From Macrocybe gigantea (Eukaryota; Basidiomycota; Agaricomycetes; Agaricales; Callistosporiaceae): a stretch of 64,000 bases of DNA. Under the pieces are notes generated by a model. It saw nothing but the letters and a program-made list of their open reading frames with translations. It ran no database searches and was not told where the DNA came from. The DNA lies in contig SJRY01000257.1 of NCBI GenBank assembly GCA_011319805.1, positions 1 to 64,000 of the forward strand, written 5' to 3'. Within the stretch, counting starts at the first letter, position 1, and each line of letters opens with the position of its first letter. Shown piece by piece: positions 36,857 through 47,842 of the stretch. A program made the translations under genes and the position numbers.

Positions 36857-37645
36857 GGCGGGAGCTGATGCGTGTGGGGCGCTTGGTGATCGATGGCCAC
36901 CATGGCCATGGTTGGAGGGCTTTCAGGCGATGAAGTGGCTCTCGCTCTTTTATCCAATGTTCGATGCCTGCGCCACTTTTTTCAACAGCACAAAAGGGCG
37001 TGTCTGTGCTGTGACAAGCTGCCTGCAATTGCAGGGGAGAAAGAAAGCGTCTGTGGAGAGATGGAGTTTGACGCACAGGGAGAACGTCTGCTCAAAGCCT
37101 CGAGGCGAGCCTCGTGTGGCCGTTTGCCTGGCAGGGAATTTGGGGAGGTTCAACGGCAATCAATGCAAAAGACGGTGTGTCGTTGGGGAATTACAGCTGC
37201 TGTATGTCTGACCATCGAAAAGGGCGAGCGATGCCCTCCACAGTCGCGGTTCAAGCCGATAAAATAGCAGGACCACGACTCCATCTTTCAATCTCTCAAT
37301 TGTCTGCACCGCTTTGACATTCCCCTTGATATGGTGATGTGTCAGGGTTCGTGGAAACCCATGATTCTCCTCCTTTTGGGCAAAAATACGGGCGCTGACG
37401 GTCGTCGTCTAAGGATACTCTACGATGACAAACGAGGGTCTGACATCGAATGGCATTGTGGTGGCTGTGGGCACAATTACAGGATATCGAACTCGCGGAC
37501 TCTGAAGAAAAGGACGGCGAAAGATTTGGAGAACACACAGACAAAAAGACGCCGTCAATTCTTTGTGAACAGTGGCTTGTGCTCATGCGTGACGTGACGT
37601 AACATTGTAAACGCGTGACGCCAATATCCTGCCCCCAACCAGCCA
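36857..37645. other. Divergent intergenic region
   Basis: It lies between the minus-strand hypothetical gene and plus-strand Nup84. Repeated CTTTTCG/GCGAG-rich blocks are present, but I recognise no defined site. Confidence 0.45.
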
Positions 37646-40600
37646 ATGTCGGAATCGCTGTACGTCTCCTGCGCCGAGGTGCTGTCGCTCTCTCAATCCA
37701 CGAAAGACGACCTCGCCGCCTTGCTCGACCCTGAAACCGGCTTTGCGCCGCGCCTGAGACAGCTCTGCCGCGAACAGTGAGTCTCCATGCTCAGGTATCA
37801 TATCATCTTTTTTTTTTTTGGCCAACCGTCTGTCCCGTCGCGTGTTGCGTTGTGTGTCTTTTTAGGATAGAAGAGTATGAGGATGCCGAGAGCACGAGGA
37901 CGTCGCAGGAGATGATCGAGTTGTTGCGCCTTGAAGAAAACACTTGGGCGTTGCTCCAAGCCGTCATGCCGTACGTCCATCTCTCCTCACCAAAAAAGCC
38001 AACAAAAAAAACACCCACCAGCCCACGCAAAGTCGCACCATCACCGCTCCCGACCGCGCGCTCGCTGCTACGGTCGAACCCATACACGCCGCCCTCGACA
38101 CTCGCACAAGCCATCATGCGCGCCTCGCGTCTGCTCACCGAGCTCGTCGTCGTGCGCGAGTGGCTGCACGACACGGCGCCGATGCCGACGCATCCAGAGG
38201 CGACGACCGGGTACTGCAAGTTTACAAAATACGGCGTGATGCAGGCCCTCCGCACCGGCGCCGCGCGCCATCGCGACGTGCTCGTGCGCCATATGGACCC
38301 CGATGCGCCGGCGAGGGAGCAAGGCAGGAGTCTTGCTGTCGACGATGCGGTGCGTCCCTTCCGCGCGAATTTTTTTTTTTTTTTTGCGCAGCGTGGTTTT
38401 GATGAATGTCTTGCTTTGACAGAATTATGAAAAGAGCTTGACGCAGGCGTTGTATGGATACATCAGAGCCGGGCGACTCGAAGACGCGATGGACCTCTGC
38501 AAAAAAGCTCACCAGCCTTGGCGCGCCGCTAGCATACACGGCTCCCGCGTCTTTCGCTGGCCTGCCATCTGTGCGTCTGCCCATCTCTTTTATGCAACTT
38601 TTATACGCATATATATATATACAGCGACGGAACTGCGGGATCAAGACACGATAGAAGACGACCCAGAGGCGTGGTCCGGAAACAGAAGACGAAATTTATG
38701 GAAATCCACATGCACTCGCGCGGCGCTCAACGTGAGCTCTCTATCCCCAATCTCATCATCCCTCTTTACATTTTGTTTTTTTTTTTTTCGCACTCAGCCC
38801 AATCTCCCCGATCACGAGCGCGTGCTTTACGCCGCCCTCGCTCCCTCGCCGCAGACTTCGAGCATTCTCAAGTCGTCATGTCGGACATGGGAAGACCATC
38901 TGTGGGCGCAGCTCAGCATCGTCTGTGAAGAAAAGCAGAGCACGGAGATGGCCAAGCTTCAGAGTAGCTTTTGGGAAGCGGGGCTCGACGCGCTCGCCAA
39001 GGGTGTGGCCCCGCCAGAGGAGGAGGAGGTTACCGAGGCGGTGGAGGAGGAGTGGGCAAAGGAGGTCATTTCGGCATTGGAGAGTCTCAAGCATGTAGCT
39101 GTTTTGGAGGGGTGAGATCTTCATTCCCGTCCCGTCTCGCGACTCATTTCTCCCGTCCCTAGCCCTGCGGCAGACCACGCTTTTCACTTTTCGCAGCTGC
39201 ACATCATCCTCGACCGTACCGAGACTTTGCTGGAGTCTTTTGCAACAGGACTCCAGGACGGGTCCATACCCAACTCCTCGTTCGAGTGAGGATTCAGCAT
39301 GTTGTCGATGTTCGACCCTCGTTCCCCTGACACTGTGATCCGCAGGTATCCGACGATGTGTCGGTTCTTTGCCCACTTTTGCCTCTTTTTGCAGATGATC
39401 GACGTGCCTGTTCCTCCGCTCGCGATGCAGATCATCCTAGAAGCATATCTGCAGGTTCTCGAGGTGCGTTTACCAAATTTCAGACTGGGCTCATCTTCCC
39501 CACTGACTCCTGGGGACGCTTTTGCCGATTCAAGGCTGCAGGACAGCGTGAGCTCATCGCGCTCTACGCCGGTGCGCTCGGTGAGAACGCCGTGGAGCGG
39601 TATGCGCTGTTCTTGGTCTCGCTCGAACTCGCTGCGGATGTCGGTGAGCGCCGGCTAGCGCTGACGCGGGCGAGGGACCACGGGCTGGACATGGCTCGCG
39701 TCGCTGTTGCGACGGCGGAGCGCACGATCGACAAGGCGTTTGATGTGCGTCCGTGTTTTTTTTATTCTTGTCTGATGGATCTGATGATGGAAATCTGTTG
39801 CAGATGCTGCCGCCGTTGAAGGGACCGTTGCCTTCGATCATTGCTTTGCAGCCGCCGCCGACCGATCCGGAGCTGTTCCTCTTGCGGTCGATCGAGTGGA
39901 CGACGTTCCTTGATGCGACGTATGATACAGCGCTCGAGCAGGCCAACGTCATCTTGCGATATTTCCTAGGTAACGCGTTCGCTTGTGTTGACTCGTAGGA
40001 CACGTTGCGTCTGACCTCGACCCCGCACTCTTTCCTCCAAGCGAGCGGCAGATTGCAGCTGGCGCGCACGCTGCTGGACATGCTGCCGCCGGAACTGGCG
40101 GGGATCAGCGAGCCGGAGGAGCAAGCGACCGAGTACTTGCATTATCGCCAGTTTTTCGTCATCTGGGAGACGCTCGATCAGGTCGTCGAGTGCCAGGCGC
40201 GCGAGGTTGGCTTGGTGGACATCAGTCGGGAGGCGAGGAACGTTTGGTTGAGAGAGTACAAGGTGTGTTGCCGGCCTCGAGAGATGTGATTTTTTTTTTT
40301 TTTTTTGGCCTGACGCGTGTTTTCGTAGGACACGGTCGATCGGTGTTATGATCAGATCACGAAGCTTTTGACGTCCGAGTGGCTCGTCACTGACGTCGAG
40401 GCCGAAGGCGGTACGTGTTGTTTGATGCGCCCGACAACACTTTTTTTTATAAAGAAATTATTGACGTATTGATCAGGGAATCGGAGGCGGCTCGAGCTCA
40501 TTCGGATACGACAGATGTATATCCCGGAGCTCATTATCAGGTTGCACGCTGCTTTGTTTGCGTCGCGTCGGTGGATACCCGAGTCAGTCCCCCCCCTCCC

Positions 40601-40833
40601 CCTCATGGTTTGGTTTGATGCTAATCATCATCATCGGCGTTTGGATTCACAGGAACCTGAAACGTGCGTTGCAGCTAGCCAACACGGTCGCGGATTCGCG
40701 GTACAAGCTGTACGAGGATTTCGTGAATCAGGAGGGAAGACGGTTGGGCGACTATCTTGGAGCGGTGCGTCAGGCCGTCTTGGGCGGCCTCGAGAGCGGT
40801 GGGTCCGACCCTTTTCGGGTGTTGGTTCAGTAG
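37646..40833 (+). CDS. NUP84: Nucleoporin Nup84/Nup107 family
   Basis: It starts MSESLYVSCAEVL, and many exons join in frame. The N-terminal helices include LLRLEENTWALLQAVM and NPYTPPSTLAQAIMRAS. The middle has YGYIRAGRLEDAMDLCKKAH, the family signature HQPWRAASI, and WKSTCTRAALNPNLPDHERV. The C-terminal block has RIRQMYIPELIIRLHAALF, PENLKRALQLANTVADSRYK and the end GGLESGGSDPFRVLVQ, matching the Nup107 tail. It is a scaffold part of the Y-complex of the nuclear pore. Several introns carry long T tracts before the acceptor (T10-T18). The 3' end is 143 bp from a convergent gene. Confidence 0.88.
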
Positions 40834-40975
40834 AAGCGTTTGCTGTGCTGAAAAGTGCCGTGAGGTTCCGTTCGGTGGGTGGGGTCAGGCACGGTCTGTT
40901 ATGTTATAGGCGATCGTTTGATGTATGTACTGTACACGACAAGCATATGTAGTGTGGGTCTGGTAGAAAAAAACT

Positions 40976-41586
40976 TTAAGGAGCGGCGAACACCAATTGC
41001 TTCCCGTCCGCGGACTTTGAGGTGACACTGCCATAGTAAGCCCACTGTTGCGCGTTGATGATCCGTGAGTTGGAGAAAGGAAATGAGGGCCGAAGCACTG
41101 AAGCGCTGGATGCTTACGTTCAAGTATCCTCCGTCGCCCTTCCTAGTAAACTTGCCCGACTTGAACCAGTAAATCTCGTACCTGTTCCCGACCGAACCGG
41201 TCAGTTTGCCAGCTTGAACCCCGCGGAAGCGACTAAAAAAGGGAAGAAAAAAAAAAAAAAACCCTGACCCGATGGTGCCCCCGATCTTGATATCAAACTC
41301 TTGATGATAATGTCCCCAGTCCTTGCCGCGCTCGCCGTCGAACGCCGTCTCGTGGCTCGTGTGGCAGATGACGTAGTTGAAGTGCGGGTTCTCGTCGTGC
41401 AACTTGCGCACGACGTCTTGCGTGAACTGGCTGCGAGCCTGTGTGTGAGGGAGTATAACGGCTTTCAGAAGATGGGCGGAAGATGGATTAGATTATCGTC
41501 ACCTCGTTGTCTCTGTCGATGCCGTCCAGAATGCCTCGTACGACCTGGCCGACGACTTGTCCGATCGGTTTCACTGCAGCCGCCAT
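40976..41586 (-). CDS. Small conserved-looking hypothetical protein (about 130 aa)
   Basis: Four exons join cleanly. MAAAVKPIGQVVGQVVRGIL starts exon 1. ARSQFTQDVVRKLHDENPHF to FDIKIGGTIG is exon 2, with a charged centre FDGERGKDWGHYHQEF. YEIYWFKSGKFTRKGDGGYL is exon 3, and WAYYGSVTSKSADGKQLVFA ends the protein. There is no signal peptide or membrane segment. The Trp/Tyr/His-rich pattern suggests a small soluble fold. I do not recognise a family or function. Intron 2 has a T15 tract after its donor. Confidence 0.7.
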
Positions 41587-42375
41587 TGTTTATACCGTGG
41601 GTTCTTTCACAGAGAGAAAAGGCGTATATGCGTGGTCAGGAGCTGCAAAGTCAAAGTTGGGCCTGAAGTTCAGGCGCTGTGTTGGGGGAGGACTCGGGAG
41701 CGGCGTTGGGTTTATGTGCAAAAGGGAGAGTGCGGGATGTCCGTCAGAGCTGTGAGCTTATGAATGTATCGTGGAGCATGGAGCACGGTGGTGGATTGAG
41801 AAAGGAATCAAGGAGTTGGGAGCGGTGGAGTTCTTTCGAGCCGTAATTGGAATAGCACGAGTCGCAAGAAGCGTGTTTTCTCCAGAACGATAAAAGTGCT
41901 TCAGACGGGGATCAAGGTCTCGATCTCGAGGACATTGTGCCCGTCCACGTCGCAGCATCGGACTTGGAAGAAGGCCTTTTTGCGGGACGGGGCTGCTCCA
42001 GGTCTTCCTTCTTTGTGCGGGCTCCACGCGCTCCAGCATCCATTTCGTCGAAAACTCCGTAGACGTGCGACTCGATTCGGCGCCACGGAACGCGGGGGTT
42101 CTTTTCGAACAAGACAGTTTGCATCGTTGCTGACGTCCCGGCCGTCGAGTCGCACGGCGCGTGACGCTTTCAGAGGCAATCCAAGGCAAAGATCCCGCAA
42201 TGCGACGAGCCCATCGCATCATCCGGCCAGAGAACACAGGCAGACAGAACGAACCTAAAGTCTCGACAGAATGAGAAATTAAAAGTTCCACACATGGAGC
42301 ACTTCGCAGCCGGGTTATGGTCACGAGTTGTCCAAGCCTTACGGCTATTATTTTCAGGAAGACTTCAAACGACTC
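41587..42375. other. Gap with uncertain coding remains
   Basis: A minus-strand open stretch (41901-42200) ends CDVDGHNVLEIETLIPV, which reads like a protein end. The neighbouring frame has NPRVPWRRIESHVYGVFDEM. No family is recognised and the frames do not join, so this could be a broken small gene or nothing. Confidence 0.3.
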
Positions 42376-43932
42376 TCAGTTCGTTGTGTCGTTGACCTCA
42401 TTTCGAGCCTCTTTTGACCTGTATTTGAGCGACGTTGAGGTCACGATTCTCGACGACGAGCGGTTCAATTCATTCAAGGGGAAACTAAGACGAAGTGCAG
42501 AGGTAAATGGGGATATAAGTGCGAAATCTCCCACCGACTCAAAACGGAAACGCGTCTGGGAGAGTTTCGACCATGTCGGCATCTCCCTCGGCTGCGGTGC
42601 GATCAGATGTTCAAAAGTCGAGCTGTATTCCACACGCGGCGTAGTGAGATCCGTGGCCCAGAGCTTGTTGATGAAGCCGATAATTGACGTGTGAGTGTAT
42701 CTGAAATAGTATAATTGAGCTGTCATGACCATGAGAATCAGAGCCGCTGGAAGGGCTTACTCTCCCCCATTGTTGTGGCCTTTCTTTTCTATTCGGCGTT
42801 TGGCGACCCACGGCGAGGCGATGATCGTAGGCACGCGAATGCCGAGTCTCGTGAAATCGAACGTGAACGGCTTGCCGTCCGGGGACGTCTCCGTATACAG
42901 CACATCGTCGCCAGCAGGGACGTGCTCTGGCGGGGGTACGTGATCGGAGAAGCCACCGTGCTCGTCAAAGGTGAGGATGAAGAGGGTGTTGCGCCACTGC
43001 GGAGAGGAGCGAAGGGCTTCGTAGACGTTCTTGACAAAGGCTTCGCCGAGCGTGACGGGCGAAGCCGGGTGGAACGAATCGAAGCTGCAGCACTCGGGAT
43101 TGATGTACGTGAACTGGGGGAGCGTTCCCGCCTTGGCGTCCGCAAAGAACTGGCTGATGGGCTTGACGTTCGTCGCGCCCCGACCGCTGGACACCGTCCA
43201 AGAGAAGAAGAGCGCGTCAGGCAGGAAGCCAGACGTGTTGGAGTAGTTGATCCAGGTGACGTTCTTTTCGTCCAGCGCTTGGAAGATCGATCGGTTCGTC
43301 AGCGCGGAGATGTCGAACGCGCGGTCGTTGCTGCCGTGTCCGGCCGACGTGCCGGCAGTGATGTATGCGCGGTTAGGGTTCGTCGGGCCCGGCACAGCTG
43401 CGAACCAGCGGTCAAAGAGAACATAGTCCTTCGCGAGGGCCTCCAAGACACGCATGTGCTGGGGGGTGTAGAAATTGATGGCCTCGGCGGCGCGCGTCAC
43501 ATTGGGCGTGTGGAACGTGGACGCCTGCTCCGTGACGAAGCCTTGCATAGTTGGCGCGGAAGAGGCGTCGGGGTGGTAGGTGGAGTAGATCTGAAAGTTC
43601 ACCCCGGAGATGCCGTGGTTGGGATCATCAGGCGCGACGTTTTCCGCAATGGGCTGGGCGCAGACGACCTCGCTGGTCGGCGTGGAAGCGTTTGCAGGGT
43701 TGCAGAAATTCCTGTGGAGCAACCCGTCGATTTGAGGCGCATAGTCAAACGCCCCGCAGAACGTGTCAAACGAACGGTTCTCCTGAACGAGGACGACAAC
43801 GTTCTTGATACGCGATCGCAGGTCCTTGGCGTTCACAGCCGAAGCGGTCGGATTGGCCACCGTCAATGGCGACGAGAAAAGAAAGAGCACGGCAGTCGCG
43901 AAAAGCATTTTGACGGAATTTCCAGACGACAA
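42376..43932 (-). CDS. Secreted phosphoesterase of the phospholipase C/acid phosphatase family
   Basis: Two exons (42761-43932 and 42376-42700) give 498 codons. A signal peptide MLFATAVLFLFSSPLTVANP starts at the second Met (about 43908), which may be the true start. Family motifs: VVVLVQENRSFDTFCGAF (metal-binding Glu-Asn and Asp), the core GPTNPNRAYITAGTSAGHGS, FTYINPECC, LFILTFDEHGGFSDHVPPP and LGIRVPTIIASPWV. Exon 2 continues YTHTSIIGFINKLW and TPRVEYSSTFEHLIAP. It is expected to cleave phosphate esters of lipids or small molecules outside the cell. Several NxS/T sites suit a glycosylated secreted enzyme. Confidence 0.9.
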
Positions 43933-45185
43933 TGTTTCTGTGCAATCGGCCGCGTTTTATACGCTTGACATAGTGGGTTGTTCTGTCTGAAAGGAGATGT
44001 TTTCCCTGTTGCACATGCTCAGAGGGAGCTCTGGCGCCTATGACGAACACCTGCTGAGGCACGTTCGTCGCGGCGCGGCAAAGAAATTGTGATCTATCAT
44101 AGAAGAGTGAGACAATAGAAGTCGTTTATGATACATCGCGGAGAAAAGATGGACCACCAGGGCTTCACAGGCAATCGGGGTGTGGGTAAAATCTGTACAT
44201 GAACACAGGCATGTACATTTTCTAATCTTTCAAACGGGGGCAGATTCTGTCGACTGCATTCCCACAGCGTGCATGAAGAGGGTGTGTGCACGCCGTTGTG
44301 ACAGGAGAATCATTTTCATGAAAACAATCCTTCCGGGTTGAGGTTGAAACATGGCTGGCATTGAGAGACATCCGTCGCGCTTCGTTTATCCACAATGCAT
44401 CGGCATTAATCAGATGGTCTGAAGGGAAATTTTCAACGAATGAAGTGTCCCAACTAGAAACATATAGAACCAACTTACACTTTGCTGGAATTTGAGCAGA
44501 GAATTGGAAGAGTGATTCCAACATACAACTCTTCCTATTTCGGAGCGGAGTCCGAAATTAACCCCTGGGCGCGAAATTGGCTTTCCTTGTTTCTGTCAAC
44601 AGATCCTCGCAGGTCAATCTTACATTCTCAGTGCTAAGGCAGACTTCATGGTTGTGAATGTCTTATCCACAGTTCTCGGACTGCCACAAGAGTTCGAACG
44701 TTCAAGCTACAGACAAGTTGGATGTCGAAAAACGTCTCTGGTCTCGTGGCTAGGAAACTGAAAATAGAACGACCCGAGGTTCACCAGGCCTCATGCTCGT
44801 AGGTTTTGGGTATACTGCGAATGAAAACACAAATAATTTACACTTCTTCAGGATTAGTCCTGCAAATCACACAGCGCTTCCCCGCGCCTCAAGCCCCTCG
44901 TAAGATCTCTGTCGTGACATATTGTTGTCCATCAACTCTTTTCCATCTTTTCCGGCTCATCTAGGCATCAGTCGCATGAGTACGATTGAAAGTTGGAATT
45001 CAGCTATTCTACTTGCCATGATTCAAGTTCCACATCGTCTCACCCGTCGTCGTGACTGTCCTGAAGTGCAGAATCGAATTTGAATCATCACGTGAAGGAT
45101 AGCCAGCGCTTCCTGCGAGCTCTCTGGAAACACGGATGAGGATCAAGTTGAATGTAATCCCAACGACTTGACTCTCCTTATAAGT
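43933..45185. other. Intergenic, 1.25 kb
   Basis: No coding resemblance or RNA gene was seen in either strand; frames are short. Confidence 0.5.
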
Positions 45186-46263
45186 TCATGAAAAATAGAT
45201 CAAAGTCGCTCGTTGGTCAATAGAACTCCGACTAGGAAGAGAGCTCACAATAGCCGATGTGATGTATATCGCCTTGCTTGTGAATATGCTTGCGAACAAT
45301 GCGATAGTCGATATCGTATAGAGCAAAGCAGAATCGACTATGACCCATAAAATATAACTAAGTCTGGTTTGGGGACGTCTATCCCTGGAGAAGGTGACCG
45401 CAGATTCTTGAGAACTGGTGATACGTTCGTGGTCGATTTTCCAGATCCGATGCACGATGGCAGCTGCGTATTCAATCGATTGAGTGAGCACTGGTCATGA
45501 AACTGTGAGCCCCACATGTGGCGTAGATGTTCAAGGCGATCACGGATGCCCAAAACAGAGGCAGCGCATAGTGAGTGTCCTTTGCGGAGAGACGATGGCC
45601 CGCCCGGAGTGTGGCTTGAAAGACCAGAGTAACGACGTTCAATGCTACCCCGGCGATCCACAGAATAGCTGGGATCGCGACGACGAGCCGCGATCTGCCG
45701 CAGATAACCCAGCAACGGTATACCTGGTTCCAATGCATTCACGCGCGATGGTCAGCTCCATACTAACGGAGGAAGCAAAGCTGGCGGGACATAGTGCGAT
45801 GCTCACCAGAACCAGATCCGCTATGGATGTCCGCGTCCGGAACCAGAACGGCTAACGCAGTGGCTCGTCATCATCTGAAATTCTGTTGGAAAGGGTTAGA
45901 ACACACCTTCATGATATTGATCCAGTCCTGCCCCACCTGAACGACGGGACCTCGAGGAATCTTGTGCGCAAACAATCCCTGGATGCACCTTATAATGCCC
46001 AACGAGAAATTGAACGTCCCGAGGACGAACAACACGAGCGTGACCGAAATAATCGTCTTGTTGATGTTCGAGAACGGCTTCCACCCCGTGCCGGGGAGCC
46101 ACAGGAGGACCTGCATGCAGCGGATGAAAGTCGCGAGGTACAGTCCGTAGAGAATGGCCTCGACGAGGATTGCAATGAACTGGACTTCTTCAAGCCTCAT
46201 AGTCATCGTGAACTGCGTTCGCGCAGCTTTTTCCGTCGGAAGGGGAGGAGCACAATGTGACAT
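45186..46263 (-). CDS. Seven-span membrane protein of a basidiomycete orphan family
   Basis: Four exons (45907-46263, 45807-45851, 45516-45723, 45186-45463) give 295 codons. Hydrophobic segments include FIAILVEAILYGLYLATFI, IISVTLVLFVLGTFNFSLGI, the family hallmark ADLVLVYRCWVICGRSRLVV, ILWIAGVALNVVTLVFQATL, YALPLFWASVIALNIYATS and YILWVIVDSALLYTISTIAL. The conserved YRCWVI segment, with the helix before it split by introns, is usual for this group. The start may be the internal MTMRLEEVQF. A receptor-like topology is likely; the ligand is unknown. Confidence 0.8.
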
Positions 46264-47590
46264 CCAGCTTGCTTCGACCGCGTTTTTATCTCTTTCCTTT
46301 GACGGTACAGAGCCCGATCTTGAGCATCTGGGGTGCTAATTTTGTCCTGGTCCGAGACGAGTGCATCATTATGAAAAGCGAAGACGGAAAATCAGGGTCC
46401 AGCGCCGATGAAAAGGTCCCATCGTGACCTTTGGAGCCGTCAGAATGAATTGTACTTTGCGCTTCATTTGATTAAATGGAGCCTGTAAGGGCCGGCGTAC
46501 AGGAAGTAGCTAGTTCCCCTGCAGTGTTAGCAATCAAAGGTTAGGTAGAACGGAGCAATTGTTTCATGCAATTTCTTCCACACCGAAACTCTCGGTTCAT
46601 CGATCATCGATGATCAACGAGTCTGATCGAGCCATCACGATTCGAGATTGTTACTTCTTTCATGAGCTCTCGAGTGGATGAGTGTTTTGAAGATAAGCAA
46701 CAGTCAAAGTTTCGCACGACATCGTAAGGTAGAAAAGAGATGGCGTTGGATGGCGGACATTCCTGAGTTAGGAAAAAGGCGCAACGTTGGCGAAAGGAAC
46801 ACTCGAAATTGTGTTCTTGTGCTTACTGAAGTCCTATGCGGTGGTATGTTTGCTTCCTGGATGCCCCTCCACATCTCTTTTACCACCGAGAAGAGGTTAG
46901 GAACTGGGATGAGGGAAGATTGAAAAAAATACCGCCCGCATCACGAAAAGTAGCGATGGCTGTACAAAACTTGTCATCCGTATTCGGCAGCACATGAGAC
47001 AAATGACTAGGTGACAAGGATAAAGTAACAATCATTGTACCACATACAGCCTATTTCTACTGCGAAGGTCCTCTCGCCGTCTAGTTGCGACGTGTAGACG
47101 AGTTGCAAAAGCGACGATAAACCAAAGACTTTACAAAGATGTAGACAGTTTGGACTTTGCCAGCGATAGCACTGTGAGCCCCGAGGGGGCGGAATAAACG
47201 ACAGCGGGGGCCTGAAAGCCGAAAAAGCGGCGAAAGAGGTCGGATTTCGAAGGGTCGGAATGTGGTCGGTCTTGTAGCCAGAAAATTACGACTTTAATAG
47301 CAGTAAATTATTGATTATATTCGCATGAAAAAAAACTGACGATACGAGGACCAAAAAAACCGTACCTTTTGATGAGAAACGAAATGCGAAATACTTGTCG
47401 AATGGTGTCGGTTTATTGAGACACTTTTTGGCTGAGAATTGAGATGTTTAGAGTCAAGGACGTGGATGACGGTTTCTGATGTTTTGAAGCGACTTTTCAG
47501 CCATTTAGAGGCAACTACAAGCAAGCAGTGAATGTTGAAAAAAATCAACGTCGAGCAGCTGAATTGACAGACTAAATGAGCGATGACTGG
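46264..47590. other. Intergenic, 1.3 kb
   Basis: A-rich and low in open frames. It flanks the DNA transposon. Nothing recognised. Confidence 0.5.
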
Positions 47591-47598
47591 AGCATACG

Positions 47599-47612
47599 CA
47601 AGGGGGTGTCAC
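47599..47612 (+). repeat. Left terminal inverted repeat
   Basis: CAAGGGGGTGTCAC, preceded by target duplication AGCATACG at 47591-47598. Confidence 0.92.
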
Positions 47613-47842
47613 AAAAAAAATAATACACCAGGGGTCACAATTTTTTCTAAGGCCAATTTCTGTGGACTAACTATCTAGCACGTGATATTATTTCTATATA
47701 TGGTAATAAATGACATCATGTACTGCTCTTAGGCGCGACGTCTTTTGTTGGCACGGGCTGTGGACTTGCAGGCCTCGCACACCCAGCTGCTTGGTGCCCA
47801 TTCAAATTTTACACATGTTAAGTGATACTGAGCACAGAAAAA

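Noticed and set aside
42715..43968. A 417-codon plus-strand open frame opposite the phosphoesterase
   Set aside because: It is Arg/Gly/Val-rich without family motifs and is the antisense shadow of a GC-rich gene with clear domains and a signal peptide on the other strand.
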